DNA from: Erwinia typographi
Lineage (GTDB): Bacteria > Pseudomonadota > Gammaproteobacteria > Enterobacterales > Enterobacteriaceae
Direction: 5' to 3'
Length of the DNA stretch: 64,000 bases
Assembly (NCBI RefSeq): GCF_000773975.1
Contig: NZ_JRUQ01000045.1
Coordinates: forward strand, 1-64,000
Numbering within the stretch: position 1 is the first letter of the stretch; each line of letters begins with the position of its first letter. Under the pieces are notes generated by a model. The model did not search any database, was not told the DNA's origin, and saw only the letters and a program-made list of their open reading frames with translations. This document shows positions 8,267 to 18,606 of the stretch, one piece after another. A program made the position numbers and the translations under genes.

Positions 8267-10654
8267 ATGAAATTTAGCGAACTCTGGTTACGTGAGTGGG
8301 TTAACCCGGCTATTGATAGTGCAGCGCTGTCTGAACAGATAACCATGGCCGGTCTGGAAGTGGACGGCGTGGAGGCGGTGGCCGGTGCGTTTCACGGCGT
8401 GGTGGTGGGTGAAGTGGTGGAGTGCGGCCAGCACCCTAACGCAGACAAACTGCGCGTCACCAAAATTAATGTCGGTGGCGAACGCCTGCTGGATATCGTC
8501 TGCGGCGCGCCAAACTGCCGTCAGGGACTGAAAGTGGCGGTGGCGACCGTTGGGGCGGTCCTGCCGGGTGATTTTAAAATTAAGGCGGCAAAGCTGCGCG
8601 GTGAGCCTTCAGAAGGTATGCTGTGTTCCTTCTCCGAGCTGGGGATTTCCGACGATCACCAGGGCATTATCGAGCTGCCGCTGGAGGCGACCGTTGGCAC
8701 CGATCTTCGTGACTTGCTCGGACTTAATGACAGCACCATTGAAATCAGCGTCACGCCTAACCGCGCAGACTGCCTGAGCATCATTGGCGTGGCTCGCGAC
8801 GTGGCGGTACTGAACAAAATGGCGCTGACCGAGCCGGATATCGCCCCGGTTGCCGCCACCATCCAGGAGACTTTGCCGATCCAGGTGGATGCGGCAGAAG
8901 CCTGCCCGCGCTATCTTGGCCGCGTAGTCAAAGGCATTAACGTGCAGGCCGCCACGCCGCTGTGGATGAAAGAGAAGCTGCGCCGCTGCGGAATTCGTTC
9001 TATCGATCCGGTTGTCGACATCACTAACTTTGTGCTGCTGGAACTGGGTCAGCCGATGCACGCCTTCGACCTCGACCGCATTGACGGGGGCATCATTGTA
9101 CGCCTGGCGGAAGAGGGCGAAACCCTGACGCTGCTGGACGGTAGCGAAGCCCGACTGAGCGCTGATACGCTGGTGATTGCCGATCGCCAGAAAGCGCTGG
9201 CGATGGCCGGGATCTTTGGAGGTGAGCACTCCGGCGTCAACGAAGAAACCCGCAGCGTGCTGCTCGAGAGCGCCTTCTTCAGCCCGCTGTCAATCGTCGG
9301 ACGCGCGCGTCGCCACGGTCTGCATACCGATGCCTCTCATCGCTATGAACGCGGCGTCGATCCGCAGCTGCAGTACAAAGCGATGGAGCGAGCTACGCGC
9401 CTGCTGCTTGAAATCTGCGGCGGCGAGGCCGGTCCGGTTATTGATGTCAGCAACCAGGCGACCCTGCCGGTGCGAGCCACCATCACCCTGCGCCGTGAAA
9501 AGCTGGATCGCCTGATTGGTCATGTGATTGCCGACGCAGAGGTCAGCGACATTTTGCGTCGTCTGGGCTGCGAAGTGACCGAAGGTGACGGATTCTGGCA
9601 GGCGGTAGCGCCAGGCTGGCGTTTCGACATGGAAATTGAAGAAGATCTGGTCGAAGAAGTGGCCCGTCTGTACGGCTATGACAACATTCCGGACGTGCCT
9701 GTGCAGGCCGGTCTGGTGATGACGAAACATCGCGAGGCCAATCTGTCGCTGAAGCGCGTGAAGGCGATGCTGGTTGATAAAGGCTACCAGGAGGCGATCA
9801 CTTACAGCTTCGTCGATCCTAAGCTGCAGGCGCTGCTGCATCCGGGTGAAGAGAACCTGGTGCTGCCAAGCCCGATCTCCGTTGAAATGTCGGCAATGCG
9901 GCTTTCTCTGTGGAGCGGCCTGCTGTCTGCGGTGGTATATAATCAAAATCGTCAGCAAAACCGCGTGCGTTTGTTCGAAAGCGGCCTGCGCTTTGTCCCT
10001 GATACTCAGGCAAACCTTGGCATCCGCCAGGACGTTATGCTGGCGGGCGTCATCAGCGGAACCCGCTATGAAGAGCATTGGGATCTGGCACGTCAGGCAG
10101 TTGACTTCTATGATTTAAAAGGCGATTTGGAGTCTGTCCTCGACCTGACCGGTAAATTTTCTGAAATCCAGTTCCGCGCTGAAGCACATCCTGCTCTGCA
10201 TCCGGGACAGAGTGCCGCAATTTATTTACACGATGAGCGCATCGGTTTTCTGGGTGTGGTGCACCCGGAACTTGAAAGGAAACTGGATCTTAACGGTCGT
10301 ACCGTGGTGTTCGAACTCCAGTGGGACAGGGTGTCAGACCGCGTCCTGCCTGACGCGAGCGGGATTTCTCGTTTCCCGGCAAACCGTCGTGATATCGCCG
10401 TTGTGGTGGCTGAAAACGTGCCTGCAGCAGATATCATCGCAGAGTGTAAGAAAGTTGGCGTAAATCAGGTAGTTGGCGTAAACTTGTTTGACGTGTACCG
10501 CGGTAAGGGCGTAAATGAAGGTTTTAAGAGCCTCGCTATCAGCCTGATTTTGCAAGATACCGGCCGGACACTCGAAGAAGAGGAGATTGCCGCTACCGTT
10601 GCAAAATGCGTAGAGGCACTAAAAGAGCGATTCCAAGCATCCTTGAGGGATTGA
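8267..10654 (+). CDS. pheT: Phenylalanyl-tRNA synthetase beta subunit
   Basis: The 795-residue beta subunit carries the N-terminal tRNA-binding (EMAP-like) domain at about 39-148, the B3/B4 editing domain that clears Tyr-tRNA-Phe, the B5 domain, a catalytically inactive class II-like core and a C-terminal FDX-ACB anticodon-binding domain (starting near [14 protein letters not shown]). The length is that of E. coli PheT. It is followed four bases later by ihfA, with which it is presumably co-transcribed. Confidence 0.98.
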
Positions 10655-10658
10655 ACCT

Positions 10659-10958
10659 ATGGCGCTTACAAAAGCTGAGATGTCTGAATACCTGTTTGAG
10701 AAGCTGGGGCTGAGCAAACGGGATGCCAAAGAGCTGGTTGAGCTGTTTTTCGAAGAGGTACGCCGCGCTTTGGAAAATGGTGAACAGGTGAAACTGTCAG
10801 GATTTGGCAACTTCGACCTTCGCGACAAAAACCAACGTCCGGGTCGAAACCCCAAGACGGGTGAAGATATTCCAATCACGGCGCGGCGGGTGGTGACTTT
10901 CCGGCCCGGGCAGAAGTTGAAAAGCCGGGTTGAGAACGCGACACCGAAAGAAGACTGA
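10659..10958 (+). CDS. ihfA: Integration host factor alpha subunit
   Basis: IHF-alpha pairs with IHF-beta to bend DNA sharply at specific sites in replication, recombination and transcription, including phage integration. The 99-residue protein begins [20 protein letters not shown] and has the DNA-intercalating arm [14 protein letters not shown] with its conserved proline. The gene follows pheT by four bases, and TTGAGGGATTGAACC gives the ribosome site inside the pheT end. A strong terminator follows at 10970. Confidence 0.98.
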
Positions 10959-10969
10959 TTCTGTTAGCC

Positions 10970-10995
10970 AAAAGGCCGCGCAAGCGGCCTTTTCC
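10970..10995 (+). terminator. Terminator after ihfA
   Basis: AAAAGGCCGC (10970-10979) pairs perfectly with GCGGCCTTTT (10984-10993) around the stable tetraloop GCAA. It closes the pheM-pheST-ihfA operon just before btuC. Confidence 0.88.
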
Positions 10996-11018
10996 TTTTT
11001 CCTTTGATAAACGCGCTG

Positions 11019-12002
11019 ATGACCCCGCTTCTGCAACATATTACCCGCGCACGGCGTCACGATCGGCGCTGGCTGGCTGGCCTGCTACTTTTTAGCCTGC
11101 TGATGGCGATCCTCAGCCTGTCGGCTGGCGAGCGCTGGCTGATGCCCTCCGACTGGTTCAGTCCGGAAAATTCGCTGTATGTCTGGCAGCTACGCCTGCC
11201 AAGAACGCTGGCCGTGCTGCTGGTAGGCGCCTCGCTGGCGGTTGCCGGTGCGGTGATGCAGGCGCTGTTTGAAAATCCGCTGGCCGAGCCTGGCCTGCTG
11301 GGCGTGTCAAACGGCGCTGGCGTTGGGCTGGTGCTGAGCATTTTTGCCGGGGCGGCAGGGCTGTGGCAGACTGGACTGTGCGCCATCGTTGGCGCGCTGG
11401 TGGTGACCTTAATCCTGCTGCGTTTTTCCCGACAGCATCTTTCAAACAGCCGACTGCTGCTTGCCGGCGTGGCGATGGGGATCATTTGCAGCGCGGTGAT
11501 GACCTGGGCCGTTTACTTTAGCTCGAGCCTGGATCTGCGCCAGCTGATGTACTGGATGATGGGCGGCTTCAGCGGCGTGGACTGGCGCTACCGTTGGCTG
11601 ATGCTGGCGCTGGTGCCGGTGCTGGTCTGGCTGTGCTCGCTGTCGACAATCCTCAACCTGATCGCGCTGGGCGAGGTGTCGGCCAGACAGCTGGGGCTGC
11701 CGCTGTTGCTATGGCGAAATCTGCTGGTGCTGGCTATCGGCTGGCTGACCGGCGTCAGCGTGGCGCTGGCGGGGGCGATTGGTTTTGTCGGGCTGGTCAT
11801 CCCGCACATCCTGCGCCTTAATGGCGTCAGCGATCATCGTATGCTGTTACCCGCCTGCGCGCTGGCAGGCGGGGGGATTTTGCTGGCTGCTGATGTGCTG
11901 GCGCGGGTGGCAATGTCTTCTGCAGAATTACCGATTGGGGTGGTGACGGCAACGCTGGGCGCCCCGGTCTTTATCTGGTTACTGTTACGCCATCGGGCAT
12001 AA
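11019..12002 (+). CDS. btuC: Vitamin B12 ABC transporter permease
   Basis: BtuC is the inner-membrane channel of the BtuCDF cobalamin importer. The protein has about ten hydrophobic segments and the FecCD-family signatures [22 protein letters not shown] and [18 protein letters not shown], closely matching E. coli BtuC. The ATG at 11019 is chosen; a TTG at 11004 would add five residues, and neither has a convincing ribosome site. btuE and btuD follow, and BtuF is encoded elsewhere. The gene is immediately downstream of the ihfA terminator, so it needs its own weak promoter or read-through. Confidence 0.95.
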   Translation: MTPLLQHITRARRHDRRWLAGLLLFSLLMAILSLSAGERWLMPSDWFSPENSLYVWQLRLPRTLAVLLVGASLAVAGAVMQALFENPLAEPGLLGVSNGAGVGLVLSIFAGAAGLWQTGLCAIVGALVVTLILLRFSRQHLSNSRLLLAGVAMGIICSAVMTWAVYFSSSLDLRQLMYWMMGGFSGVDWRYRWLMLALVPVLVWLCSLSTILNLIALGEVSARQLGLPLLLWRNLLVLAIGWLTGVSVALAGAIGFVGLVIPHILRLNGVSDHRMLLPACALAGGGILLAADVLARVAMSSAELPIGVVTATLGAPVFIWLLLRHRA

Positions 12003-12045
12003 TTGTCCGACCGTTGTTCTCTCACTACTGAAACAGGAAAAACCG

Positions 12046-12591
12046 ATGACTATTTTTGACACAAAGCTGGAAATGCTGAACGGCGAGCAGACCTCGCTGG
12101 CGCAATGGCAGGGCGACGTGCTGCTGGTGGTTAACGTGGCGTCAAAATGCGGCCTTACTCCCCAGTATGAGCAGCTTGAAGCGTTACAAAAAGCCCAGCA
12201 GGACAACGGGTTTTCAGTGTTAGGCTTTCCCTGCAATGCGTTCCTGGGGCAGGAACCGGGCAGCGCGGAAGAGATCCAGACGTTTTGCAGCACCACCTAT
12301 GGCGTCACTTTCCCAATGTTCAGCAAAATTGAGGTAAACGGTCCGGACAGGCACCCGCTCTATGTCCAGCTGGTTGCGGCGCAGCCTGAGGCCACCGTGC
12401 CGGAAAACAGTGGTTTTCTGGAGCGCATGAGCAGTAAAGGCCGCGCGCCGAAGGAGCCGGGCGACATTCTGTGGAATTTCGAAAAATTCCTGATTGGCCG
12501 TGACGGGACGGTGCTACAGCGCTTCTCCCCGGATATGGAGCCTTCCGACCCGGCCATCACCAGCGCCATCCAGCAGGCGCTGGCAAAGTAA
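12046..12591 (+). CDS. btuE: Glutathione/thioredoxin peroxidase BtuE
   Basis: This 181-residue protein is a non-selenium glutathione peroxidase family member. The catalytic cysteine is Cys35 in VNVASKCGLTPQY, and the resolving motif region GFPCNAFLGQEPG and the late WNFEKFLIGRDG motif are present. In E. coli the enzyme reduces peroxides, mainly using thioredoxin, and is dispensable for B12 uptake despite its name and location between btuC and btuD. It ends immediately before btuD with no gap, so the two are coupled. Confidence 0.95.
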   Translation: MTIFDTKLEMLNGEQTSLAQWQGDVLLVVNVASKCGLTPQYEQLEALQKAQQDNGFSVLGFPCNAFLGQEPGSAEEIQTFCSTTYGVTFPMFSKIEVNGPDRHPLYVQLVAAQPEATVPENSGFLERMSSKGRAPKEPGDILWNFEKFLIGRDGTVLQRFSPDMEPSDPAITSAIQQALAK

Positions 12592-13332
12592 ATGTTGTTG
12601 CAGTGTGAAGGCGTTGCTCTGGCGCAGCGCCTTGCGCCGTTCAGCGCGGAAGTACAACGCGGGGAGTTAATCCATCTGCTGGGACCAAACGGCAGTGGGA
12701 AAAGTTCGCTGCTGGCCTGCCTTGCTGGTTTGCTGCCCGCAGAGGGAGCCATTCGTCTTGCCGGTATCCCGCTGGCGTTGTGGACTGGCCCGGCGCTGGC
12801 GCGCACGCGCGCCTGGCTGGCGCAGCAGCAACAGCCGGCTGGCAGTATGCCCGTCTGGCACTATCTTTCCCTGCATCAAGCCGGGAAAGAAGCGCTGAAT
12901 GAGGAAGCGCTTATCACGCTTTGTCAGATCTTCCAGCTGGTGGATAAGCTGGCGAGGCCGGTAAATCAGCTCTCAGGCGGAGAATGGCAGCGCGTACGCC
13001 TGGCGGCGGTACTGTTTCAAGTCGCGCAGCCGCAGGGCCGTCTTCTGCTGCTTGATGAGCCGCTAACCGGGCTGGACCTTGCGCAGCAGGCTGCTTTTGA
13101 TGGCTACCTCGCCGCCTGCGTCAGTAAAGGGTTAACGGCGATCGTCAGCGGGCACGACATCAACCATAGCCTGCACCACGCGCACCGGGTCTGGCTGATG
13201 AAAAATGGCGCGCTTGTTCAGCAGGGAAGCGTGGATGAAGTCCTGCAGCCCGAAAGGCTGAGTGAGGTCTTTGCGGTGCCTTTTAGACGACTGTGCGTGG
13301 AGGATCACCAAATCCTGACGACATTCCTCTGA
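12592..13332 (+). CDS. btuD: Vitamin B12 ABC transporter ATPase
   Basis: BtuD hydrolyses ATP to power cobalamin import through BtuC. The 246 residues carry Walker A GPNGSGKSS (31-39), the signature LSGGEWQR, Walker B RLLLLDEPLTGLD and the switch histidine in SGHD. The ATG directly abuts the btuE stop. No ribosome site of its own is needed if translation is coupled; the GC-rich btuE end offers only weak matches. Confidence 0.96.
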   Translation: MLLQCEGVALAQRLAPFSAEVQRGELIHLLGPNGSGKSSLLACLAGLLPAEGAIRLAGIPLALWTGPALARTRAWLAQQQQPAGSMPVWHYLSLHQAGKEALNEEALITLCQIFQLVDKLARPVNQLSGGEWQRVRLAAVLFQVAQPQGRLLLLDEPLTGLDLAQQAAFDGYLAACVSKGLTAIVSGHDINHSLHHAHRVWLMKNGALVQQGSVDEVLQPERLSEVFAVPFRRLCVEDHQILTTFL

Positions 13333-13404
13333 TAAACGCAGCCATCTTGTTGAAAAACGCAGTATGCTGGTAAAGTTACTTGTCACTTTTGAAGGGGCCT
13401 GGCT

Positions 13405-13863
13405 ATGCGCTACTGGCTGTTGCTAATCGTAGTTATTCTTGCAGGCTGTAGCAGCCATGCGCCTCCTCCCAATGCGCGTCTTGCCGATTCGATCGCCGTT
13501 ATTGCCCAGTTGAATGAGCAGTTAAGCCAGTGGCGTGGTACGCCATACCGTTACGGTGGCATGAATCAAAGCGGCGTCGACTGCTCCGGTTTTGTCTATC
13601 TTACCTTTCGCGATCGCTTTGATTTACAGCTGCCTCGCACCACCGTGGCCCAAACCGATATCGGCACGCGCATCGATAAGGATGAGCTGCTGCCGGGCGA
13701 CCTGGTCTTTTTCAAAACCGGTAGTGGAGAAAATGGATTACACGTTGGGATTTATGATACCGACGACGAGTTTATTCATGCTTCGACCAGTCAGGGGGTT
13801 ATCCGCTCCTCACTGAATAATGTCTACTGGAAAAAAGTGTTCTGGCAGGCAAGGCGAATATAA
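13405..13863 (+). CDS. nlpC: Probable endopeptidase NlpC, lipoprotein
   Basis: The 152-residue lipoprotein has a signal peptide with lipobox LAGC (Cys15) and an NlpC/P60 domain. The catalytic Cys60 lies in GVDCSGFVYLTF, and His113 in GLHVGIYD. NlpC/P60 enzymes cut gamma-D-Glu to diaminopimelate bonds in murein peptides, so it is likely an envelope-bound hydrolase. GAAGGGGCC precedes the start. It ends the btuCED-nlpC group, as in E. coli. Confidence 0.95.
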   Translation: MRYWLLLIVVILAGCSSHAPPPNARLADSIAVIAQLNEQLSQWRGTPYRYGGMNQSGVDCSGFVYLTFRDRFDLQLPRTTVAQTDIGTRIDKDELLPGDLVFFKTGSGENGLHVGIYDTDDEFIHASTSQGVIRSSLNNVYWKKVFWQARRI

Positions 13864-14242
13864 CCGATGATATATTTAGATTACTAAACATTTAAGAAAA
13901 TGCTCATATATTCAGCATTTGATTTATGGGATGATATTAAAGATTAACGCAGTATGCCTGGTGACAATAAATGGATTGCCCTTAAGTCTCATTTTACCTC
14001 AGGTTATGTCAAATTTTAGTCAAGAGACGCTGAAGTTATTGTCATACAGACGTTTTAAGGGAAGGGCTGACGTTAACTGTTAAGCACCTTTCATATCAAT
14101 TGTGTGATAGTTTACGATTTTACAACGGGCCTCATCCTGTTTTTGCCATCATGCGATAAGTTCACTTTTAATGGCACGGTAACTCGCCGTTAAGCGGTGA
14201 GACAGGATGCACGAATTGCCACATTATCCTGGCTGAATAAAA
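13864..14242. other. AT-rich intergenic region between nlpC and rflP
   Basis: No gene of useful length was found in these 379 bases, which are clearly AT-rich compared with their surroundings. AAATGCT (13898-13904) and AGCATTT (13914-13920) form a perfect 7-base inverted repeat just after nlpC, which may be a weak terminator or an operator. The rest probably holds the rflP promoter, although no consensus promoter stands out. Confidence 0.5.
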
Positions 14243-14983
14243 ATGAAAATCCATCTGGAAGCGGATTATAAAAGCTACGCAGCATTTTACCCTGTCTATA
14301 GTTTTGATGGCCTGCTGATTGCCGTCGAACTGCTCACGCACTTTTCTCATACTACCGCCAACGTTGCCATACCGCAGGAGATGCTGCTGCCGCAAATGGA
14401 TAGTGAGCAGCGTATTCTATTGTTACAAAGTCAGATTAGCAGTATTGAAAAAAATCATGACTTTTTCCGCCAGCAGGGGGTTAAGGTCACGTTAAAAATT
14501 GATGAAGTGACGTCACAGGCCATTCTGGAAAGTGATTTTCTGGCCCGCAAGTTAGATGCGCTGGAATGGCTTGAGCTGGAAATTAACGAAAGTTTTCCTG
14601 ATTTAAAGCTGGGTAAAGATCATCCGGGTTTAATGGCGCTGAGCGAAAGGTTTGACTTAAGCCTGGAGAACTATGGGGCAGGGAAAGCGCCGTCGAAGGC
14701 CGTTTACGACGATCTTTTTTACCGCATCAAGCTGGATAAGGGTTTTATTAAGCACAATATTAATCGACTCTCTTTTAAACCCTTCATTAGTACCGTTCTC
14801 GATCATATCAGGCCCCATTGTCAGCAGGTTATCGTTCAGGGAATTGATGATTTACCCGGTCTGGAAAAAATTAGTCACTTTGAATTTGATGGTATACAGA
14901 GCGCGCTGTTCTCGCCGGTGGGAGAGGAAGGGCTTGCCACGCTGATCCACCCACCGAAAGAATTACTCGGTCATCCGCATTAA
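14243..14983 (+). CDS. rflP: Degenerate EAL-domain protein, anti-FlhDC factor RflP (YdiV)
   Basis: The 246-residue protein aligns over its length with E. coli YdiV, which binds FlhD, prevents FlhDC from activating flagellar genes and delivers it to ClpXP. It is an EAL-fold protein, but the signature is VELLTHF instead of E-A/V-L with its metal ligands, so c-di-GMP hydrolysis is not expected. The position between nlpC and selO is the same as in E. coli. YdiV senses nutrient status in E. coli and Salmonella. The long AT-rich upstream region suggests complex transcriptional control. Confidence 0.88.
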   Translation: MKIHLEADYKSYAAFYPVYSFDGLLIAVELLTHFSHTTANVAIPQEMLLPQMDSEQRILLLQSQISSIEKNHDFFRQQGVKVTLKIDEVTSQAILESDFLARKLDALEWLELEINESFPDLKLGKDHPGLMALSERFDLSLENYGAGKAPSKAVYDDLFYRIKLDKGFIKHNINRLSFKPFISTVLDHIRPHCQQVIVQGIDDLPGLEKISHFEFDGIQSALFSPVGEEGLATLIHPPKELLGHPH

Positions 14984-15083
14984 TAACCCCTGAATAAGTC
15001 CGTGTTAACCCCTTGTCCGGAGGTTTACACTAGGCGCTTGAGCGCCAGACCGTGGCCCGGCTGGCAAATCGCAGGGGGATGTC

Positions 15084-16523
15084 ATGCAGTTTACTAACAC
15101 CTGGTACCAGCAGCTGGCGGGTTTTTATACTGCCCTTCAGCCGACGCCGTTAAAAAATCCGCGTTTGCTGTTTCACAGCGCCGAGCTGGCCCGCGAGCTG
15201 GGGCTGGACGAGAGCTGGTTCGCGCCGGAAAAGGCGGGGATCTGGAGCGGAGATACGCTGCTGCCCGGTATGCAGCCGCTGGCGCAGGTTTACAGCGGCC
15301 ATCAGTTTGGCGTCTGGGCCGGGCAGTTGGGTGACGGCCGGGGGCTATTGCTTGGTGAACAGCAGCTGCCCGACGGCCGTAAAATGGACTGGCACCTGAA
15401 GGGCGCAGGATTGACGCCATACTCCCGCATGGGCGATGGCCGCGCCGTGCTGCGCTCTTCGCTGCGTGAGTTTCTGGCCTCAGAAGCGATGCACCATCTG
15501 GGCATTCCCACTTCCCGCGCGCTTACTGTCGTCACCAGCGATGAGCCCGTCTACCGCGAAACCACCGAGCGGGGCGCCATGCTGTTGCGGGTGGCGGAGA
15601 GCCATCTGCGCTTCGGCCATTTCGAGCATTTCTTCTACGCGCAGCAGCCGGAAAAAGTGCGTCAGCTGGCGGACTACGCTATCGAGCATCACTGGCCAGC
15701 GCTGAAAAGCGAGCCGCAGCGCTATCTGCTGTGGTTCAGCGACGTGGTGAAGCGCACCGCGCGCCTGATTGCCCACTGGCAGAGCGTAGGCTTCGCCCAC
15801 GGGGTGATGAATACTGACAATATGTCGATTCTGGGGCTGACGCTGGACTACGGCCCGTTTGGTTTCCTTGATGATTACCAGCCGGACTTTATCTGCAATC
15901 ATTCTGACTATCAGGGACGCTACAGCTTTGACAACCAGCCGGTGGTGGGACTGTGGAACCTGAATCGTCTGGCGCACTCTCTGTCCGGACTGATGACCGC
16001 CGATCAGCTGAAACAGGCGCTGGCTGACTATGAGCCGGAGCTGATGCGCTGCTGGGGAGAACGGATGCGGGCGAAGCTGGGGTTAATGACGAAGGATCAG
16101 CACGATAACGATATTCTGACCGGCCTGCTGGCGCTGATGACCAAAGAGGGCAGCGATTACAGCTGGACCTTCCGTCAGCTCTCGCTGACCGAGCAGCAGC
16201 AGACTACCTCCCCGCTGCGGGATGAGTTTATCGATCGTGAGGCTTTCGACAGCTGGTACAACATCTGGCGGCAGCGTCTGTTAGAAGAAGATCGCAGCGA
16301 CGCCGATCGTCAGCAGCAGATGAAGCAGGCAAACCCGGCCGTCGTATTGCGTAATTACCTGGCGCAGCAGGCGATCGAGCAGGCCGAAAAAGACGATATC
16401 AGCATGTTGAGCAGGCTGCATCAGGCGCTTAGCCAGCCGTTCGACGATGTGCCAGCCTTCGCGGATCTGACGCAGCGTGCGCCGGACTGGGGGAAGAAAC
16501 TGGAGGTCAGCTGTTCAAGCTGA
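15084..16523 (+). CDS. selO: Protein adenylyltransferase SelO
   Basis: SelO is a pseudokinase-fold enzyme that transfers AMP from ATP to Ser, Thr or Tyr of proteins; in E. coli targets include Grx and SucA. The 479 residues match the YdiU family throughout: [18 protein letters not shown] near the nucleotide site, a GVMNTDNMS catalytic segment and [11 protein letters not shown] with the metal-binding Asp. The protein ends VSCSS; that cysteine corresponds to the selenocysteine of eukaryotic SelO. GGGGGATGTC with ATG at 15084 fits the conserved start. In E. coli the small gene hemP (ydiE) follows; it is absent here, where aroH lies only 70 bases away on the other strand. Confidence 0.95.
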   Translation: MQFTNTWYQQLAGFYTALQPTPLKNPRLLFHSAELARELGLDESWFAPEKAGIWSGDTLLPGMQPLAQVYSGHQFGVWAGQLGDGRGLLLGEQQLPDGRKMDWHLKGAGLTPYSRMGDGRAVLRSSLREFLASEAMHHLGIPTSRALTVVTSDEPVYRETTERGAMLLRVAESHLRFGHFEHFFYAQQPEKVRQLADYAIEHHWPALKSEPQRYLLWFSDVVKRTARLIAHWQSVGFAHGVMNTDNMSILGLTLDYGPFGFLDDYQPDFICNHSDYQGRYSFDNQPVVGLWNLNRLAHSLSGLMTADQLKQALADYEPELMRCWGERMRAKLGLMTKDQHDNDILTGLLALMTKEGSDYSWTFRQLSLTEQQQTTSPLRDEFIDREAFDSWYNIWRQRLLEEDRSDADRQQQMKQANPAVVLRNYLAQQAIEQAEKDDISMLSRLHQALSQPFDDVPAFADLTQRAPDWGKKLEVSCSS

Positions 16524-16592
16524 CGCCAGCAGGTGCGAGCCTGGCGTCCCAGACCAGGCTCAGGGCGCGGTTCACCACCGCGCTATTGTTGC

Positions 16593-17639
16593 TCAGAACC
16601 GCGCATCAACCGCCGCAGCCAGCTGCGCCAGCACCTCTTCGCTGTCTTCCCAGCCGAGGCACGGATCGGTAATGGACTGACCGTAAACCAACGGCCTGCC
16701 GGGCTCCACCTTCTGCGTGCCTTCCTGCAGGAAGCTCTCAATCATCACTCCGGCAATGCACGCTGAGCCATCGCGGATCTGCTGGGCAACCGAGCTGGCT
16801 ACGTCTTTTTGTCGACGGTGCTGCTTCAGGCAGTTGCCGTGGCTGAAGTCGATCACTAACTGCTCCGGCAGCTTAAACTCGCGCAGGCTGGCTGCCGCCG
16901 CGGCGATATCCTGCGGATGATAGTTAGGCTGCTTGCCGCCGCGCATAATGACATGCCCTGACGGATTGCCGCTGGTCTGATAAATAGTCATCTGGCCCAG
17001 CTTGTCCGGCGACAGGAACATATGGCTGGCTCTGGCGGCGCGAATGGCGTCGACGGCAATCTGAATGTTGCCATCCGTCCCATTCTTGAAGCCTACCGGG
17101 CAGGAGAGGGCCGATGCCATCTCGCGGTGGATCTGGCTTTCCGTGGTGCGTGCGCCAATCGCACCCCAGCTAATCAGATCAGAAATAAACTGCCCGATCA
17201 CCATATCGAGAAACTCGGTAGCGGTAGGCATACCTAACGCGTTGATATCCAACAACACCTTGCGGGCAACGGCTAAACCGTGATTAACCCTGAAGCTACC
17301 GTCGAGATCCGGGTCGGAAATCAACCCCTTCCAGCCAACCACGGTACGCGGCTTTTCAAAATAGGTGCGCATGACGATTTCAAAGCGCGACTGATACTTC
17401 TCGCGCAGGGCGTTCAGGCGGCCAGCATATTCCACCGCGGCCAGCGGATCGTGGAGCGAGCAAGGGCCGATAACCACCAGCAGGCGGGGATCTTCACCAG
17501 AAAGAATACGGGCGATGCGCCTGCGGGAGTCGGTGACGTTGGCTGCGATGGCCGGGGTGATCGGATACCTTTTTGCCAGTTCATCAGGCGTAATCAGGCT
17601 ATCGATGCGCGCGGTCCGCAGTTCATCTGTTTTGTTCAT
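16593..17639 (-). CDS. aroH: 3-deoxy-7-phosphoheptulonate synthase, Trp-sensitive type
   Basis: AroH condenses PEP and erythrose 4-phosphate in the first step of the shikimate pathway. The 348-residue protein is full length and very close to E. coli AroH, with VIGPCSLHDPLAAVEYA, the KPRTVVGWKGLISDPDLDGS substrate loop and FKNGTDGN. The ATG at 17639 matches the E. coli start MNRTDELRTARI; an ATG-like codon two residues earlier is less likely. It converges with selO. No CTAG-type Trp operator core was found upstream, although the E. coli gene has one; instead a palindrome overlaps the predicted start of transcription. Confidence 0.95.
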   Translation of the reverse strand: MNKTDELRTARIDSLITPDELAKRYPITPAIAANVTDSRRRIARILSGEDPRLLVVIGPCSLHDPLAAVEYAGRLNALREKYQSRFEIVMRTYFEKPRTVVGWKGLISDPDLDGSFRVNHGLAVARKVLLDINALGMPTATEFLDMVIGQFISDLISWGAIGARTTESQIHREMASALSCPVGFKNGTDGNIQIAVDAIRAARASHMFLSPDKLGQMTIYQTSGNPSGHVIMRGGKQPNYHPQDIAAAAASLREFKLPEQLVIDFSHGNCLKQHRRQKDVASSVAQQIRDGSACIAGVMIESFLQEGTQKVEPGRPLVYGQSITDPCLGWEDSEEVLAQLAAAVDARF

Positions 17640-17685
17640 AACCATCTCTAAATTTTTTTTCTTCGCAGCGGCAGAAGTACCGGGA

Positions 17686-17726
17686 AGTGATGGCGATCAC
17701 AATAAACCAACCAGCGCTGATTTCAA
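17686..17726 (-). promoter_or_regulatory. aroH promoter with overlapping palindrome
   Basis: On the minus strand TTGAAA (17721-17726) and TATTGT (17699-17704) are 16 bases apart. GTGATGGCGATCAC (17687-17700) is a perfect 14-base palindrome that overlaps the -10 edge and start site, where a repressor would act. AGTGA-N6-TCACA (17686-17701) also matches nine of ten CRP consensus positions. It does not resemble a TrpR or TyrR site. Confidence 0.45.
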
Positions 17727-17730
17727 CCGT

Positions 17731-17752
17731 AAAACGCCCGCTAATCGGGCGT
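17731..17752 (-). terminator. Terminator after ppsR
   Basis: On the minus strand ACGCCCG pairs with CGGGCGT (17734-17740 with 17746-17752) around a five-base loop, followed by TTTT. It lies 20 bases after the ppsR stop and upstream of the aroH promoter. Confidence 0.7.
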
Positions 17753-17772
17753 AACGCGATAAATATCACTTT

Positions 17773-18606
17773 TTAATACATACGGCGGGTCAGCCCCATG
17801 ATATCGAGGATCTTGGTGGCTATCTCTTCCACGGAATAGTTGGTGCTGTTGAGGTAGCGAATTTGGTTGGTGCGGAACAGGGCCTCCACTTCGCCAACCT
17901 CAAGCCGGCACTGCCGCATCGAGGCATAGCGGGTATTTTCCGCCCGCTCCTGACGAATGGCCGCCAGCCGCTCAGGATCGATAGTCAGGCCAAACAGCTT
18001 GTTCTGGAAGGGCTTCAGCGCCGGAGGAAGTTTCAGATTGTCCATATCGTCGGCGATAAACGGATAGTTAGCGGCGCGCACGCCGAACTGCATAGCCAGA
18101 TAGAGGCTGGTGGGCGTTTTGCCGCAGCGCGACACCCCAAGCAAAATAACCTGCGCCTCTTCCAGCCCGCGCAGAGAAATCCCGTCATCGTGCGCCAGCG
18201 TATAGTCGATGGCGGCGATGCGGGCATCGTACTTGCCGAGATTGTTTGCCGTCAGCCCGTGAGTACGATTAGCCACCGGCGCCGGAGGGATGCCCAACTC
18301 CTGCTGTAGCGGGGCCACCAGCGACTGTACGATATCCTGACAGAACCCGTCGCTTTGCAGAATGATTTCGCGGACTTCCGGGGTAACAATCGAAATAAAC
18401 ACCAGCGGACGAACCCCGCTCTTGAGGTATAACGCGTTAATCTGAGCCTTGACGGCCTGCGCCCGCTGCACGTTTTCAACAAACGGCAGCGTCACGCTGG
18501 TTATGCCAACGGGAAACTGGGACAGCACCGCGTGCCCCAACACTTCTGCGGTGATTGCCGTGCCGTCTGAGATATAAAAAACACTTCGTTCGCTGTTCAC
18601 GTCCAT
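17773..18606 (-). CDS. ppsR: PEP synthase regulatory protein (kinase/pyrophosphorylase)
   Basis: PpsR inactivates PEP synthase by ADP-dependent phosphorylation of a threonine and reactivates it by phosphate-dependent removal. The 277-residue protein has the DUF299 layout: the N-terminal [18 protein letters not shown] and the P-loop GVSRCGKT (157-164). The start at 18606 is preferred because GGAGAG lies just before it; a longer start at 18627 would place that ribosome site inside the coding region. It is divergent from its target ppsA across about 470 bases. Confidence 0.95.
   Translation of the reverse strand: MDVNSERSVFYISDGTAITAEVLGHAVLSQFPVGITSVTLPFVENVQRAQAVKAQINALYLKSGVRPLVFISIVTPEVREIILQSDGFCQDIVQSLVAPLQQELGIPPAPVANRTHGLTANNLGKYDARIAAIDYTLAHDDGISLRGLEEAQVILLGVSRCGKTPTSLYLAMQFGVRAANYPFIADDMDNLKLPPALKPFQNKLFGLTIDPERLAAIRQERAENTRYASMRQCRLEVGEVEALFRTNQIRYLNSTNYSVEEIATKILDIMGLTRRMY

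Noticed and set aside
13898..13920. nlpC terminator
   Set aside because: The 7-base inverted repeat is AT-rich with no T run, so it was kept only as an unassigned repeat.
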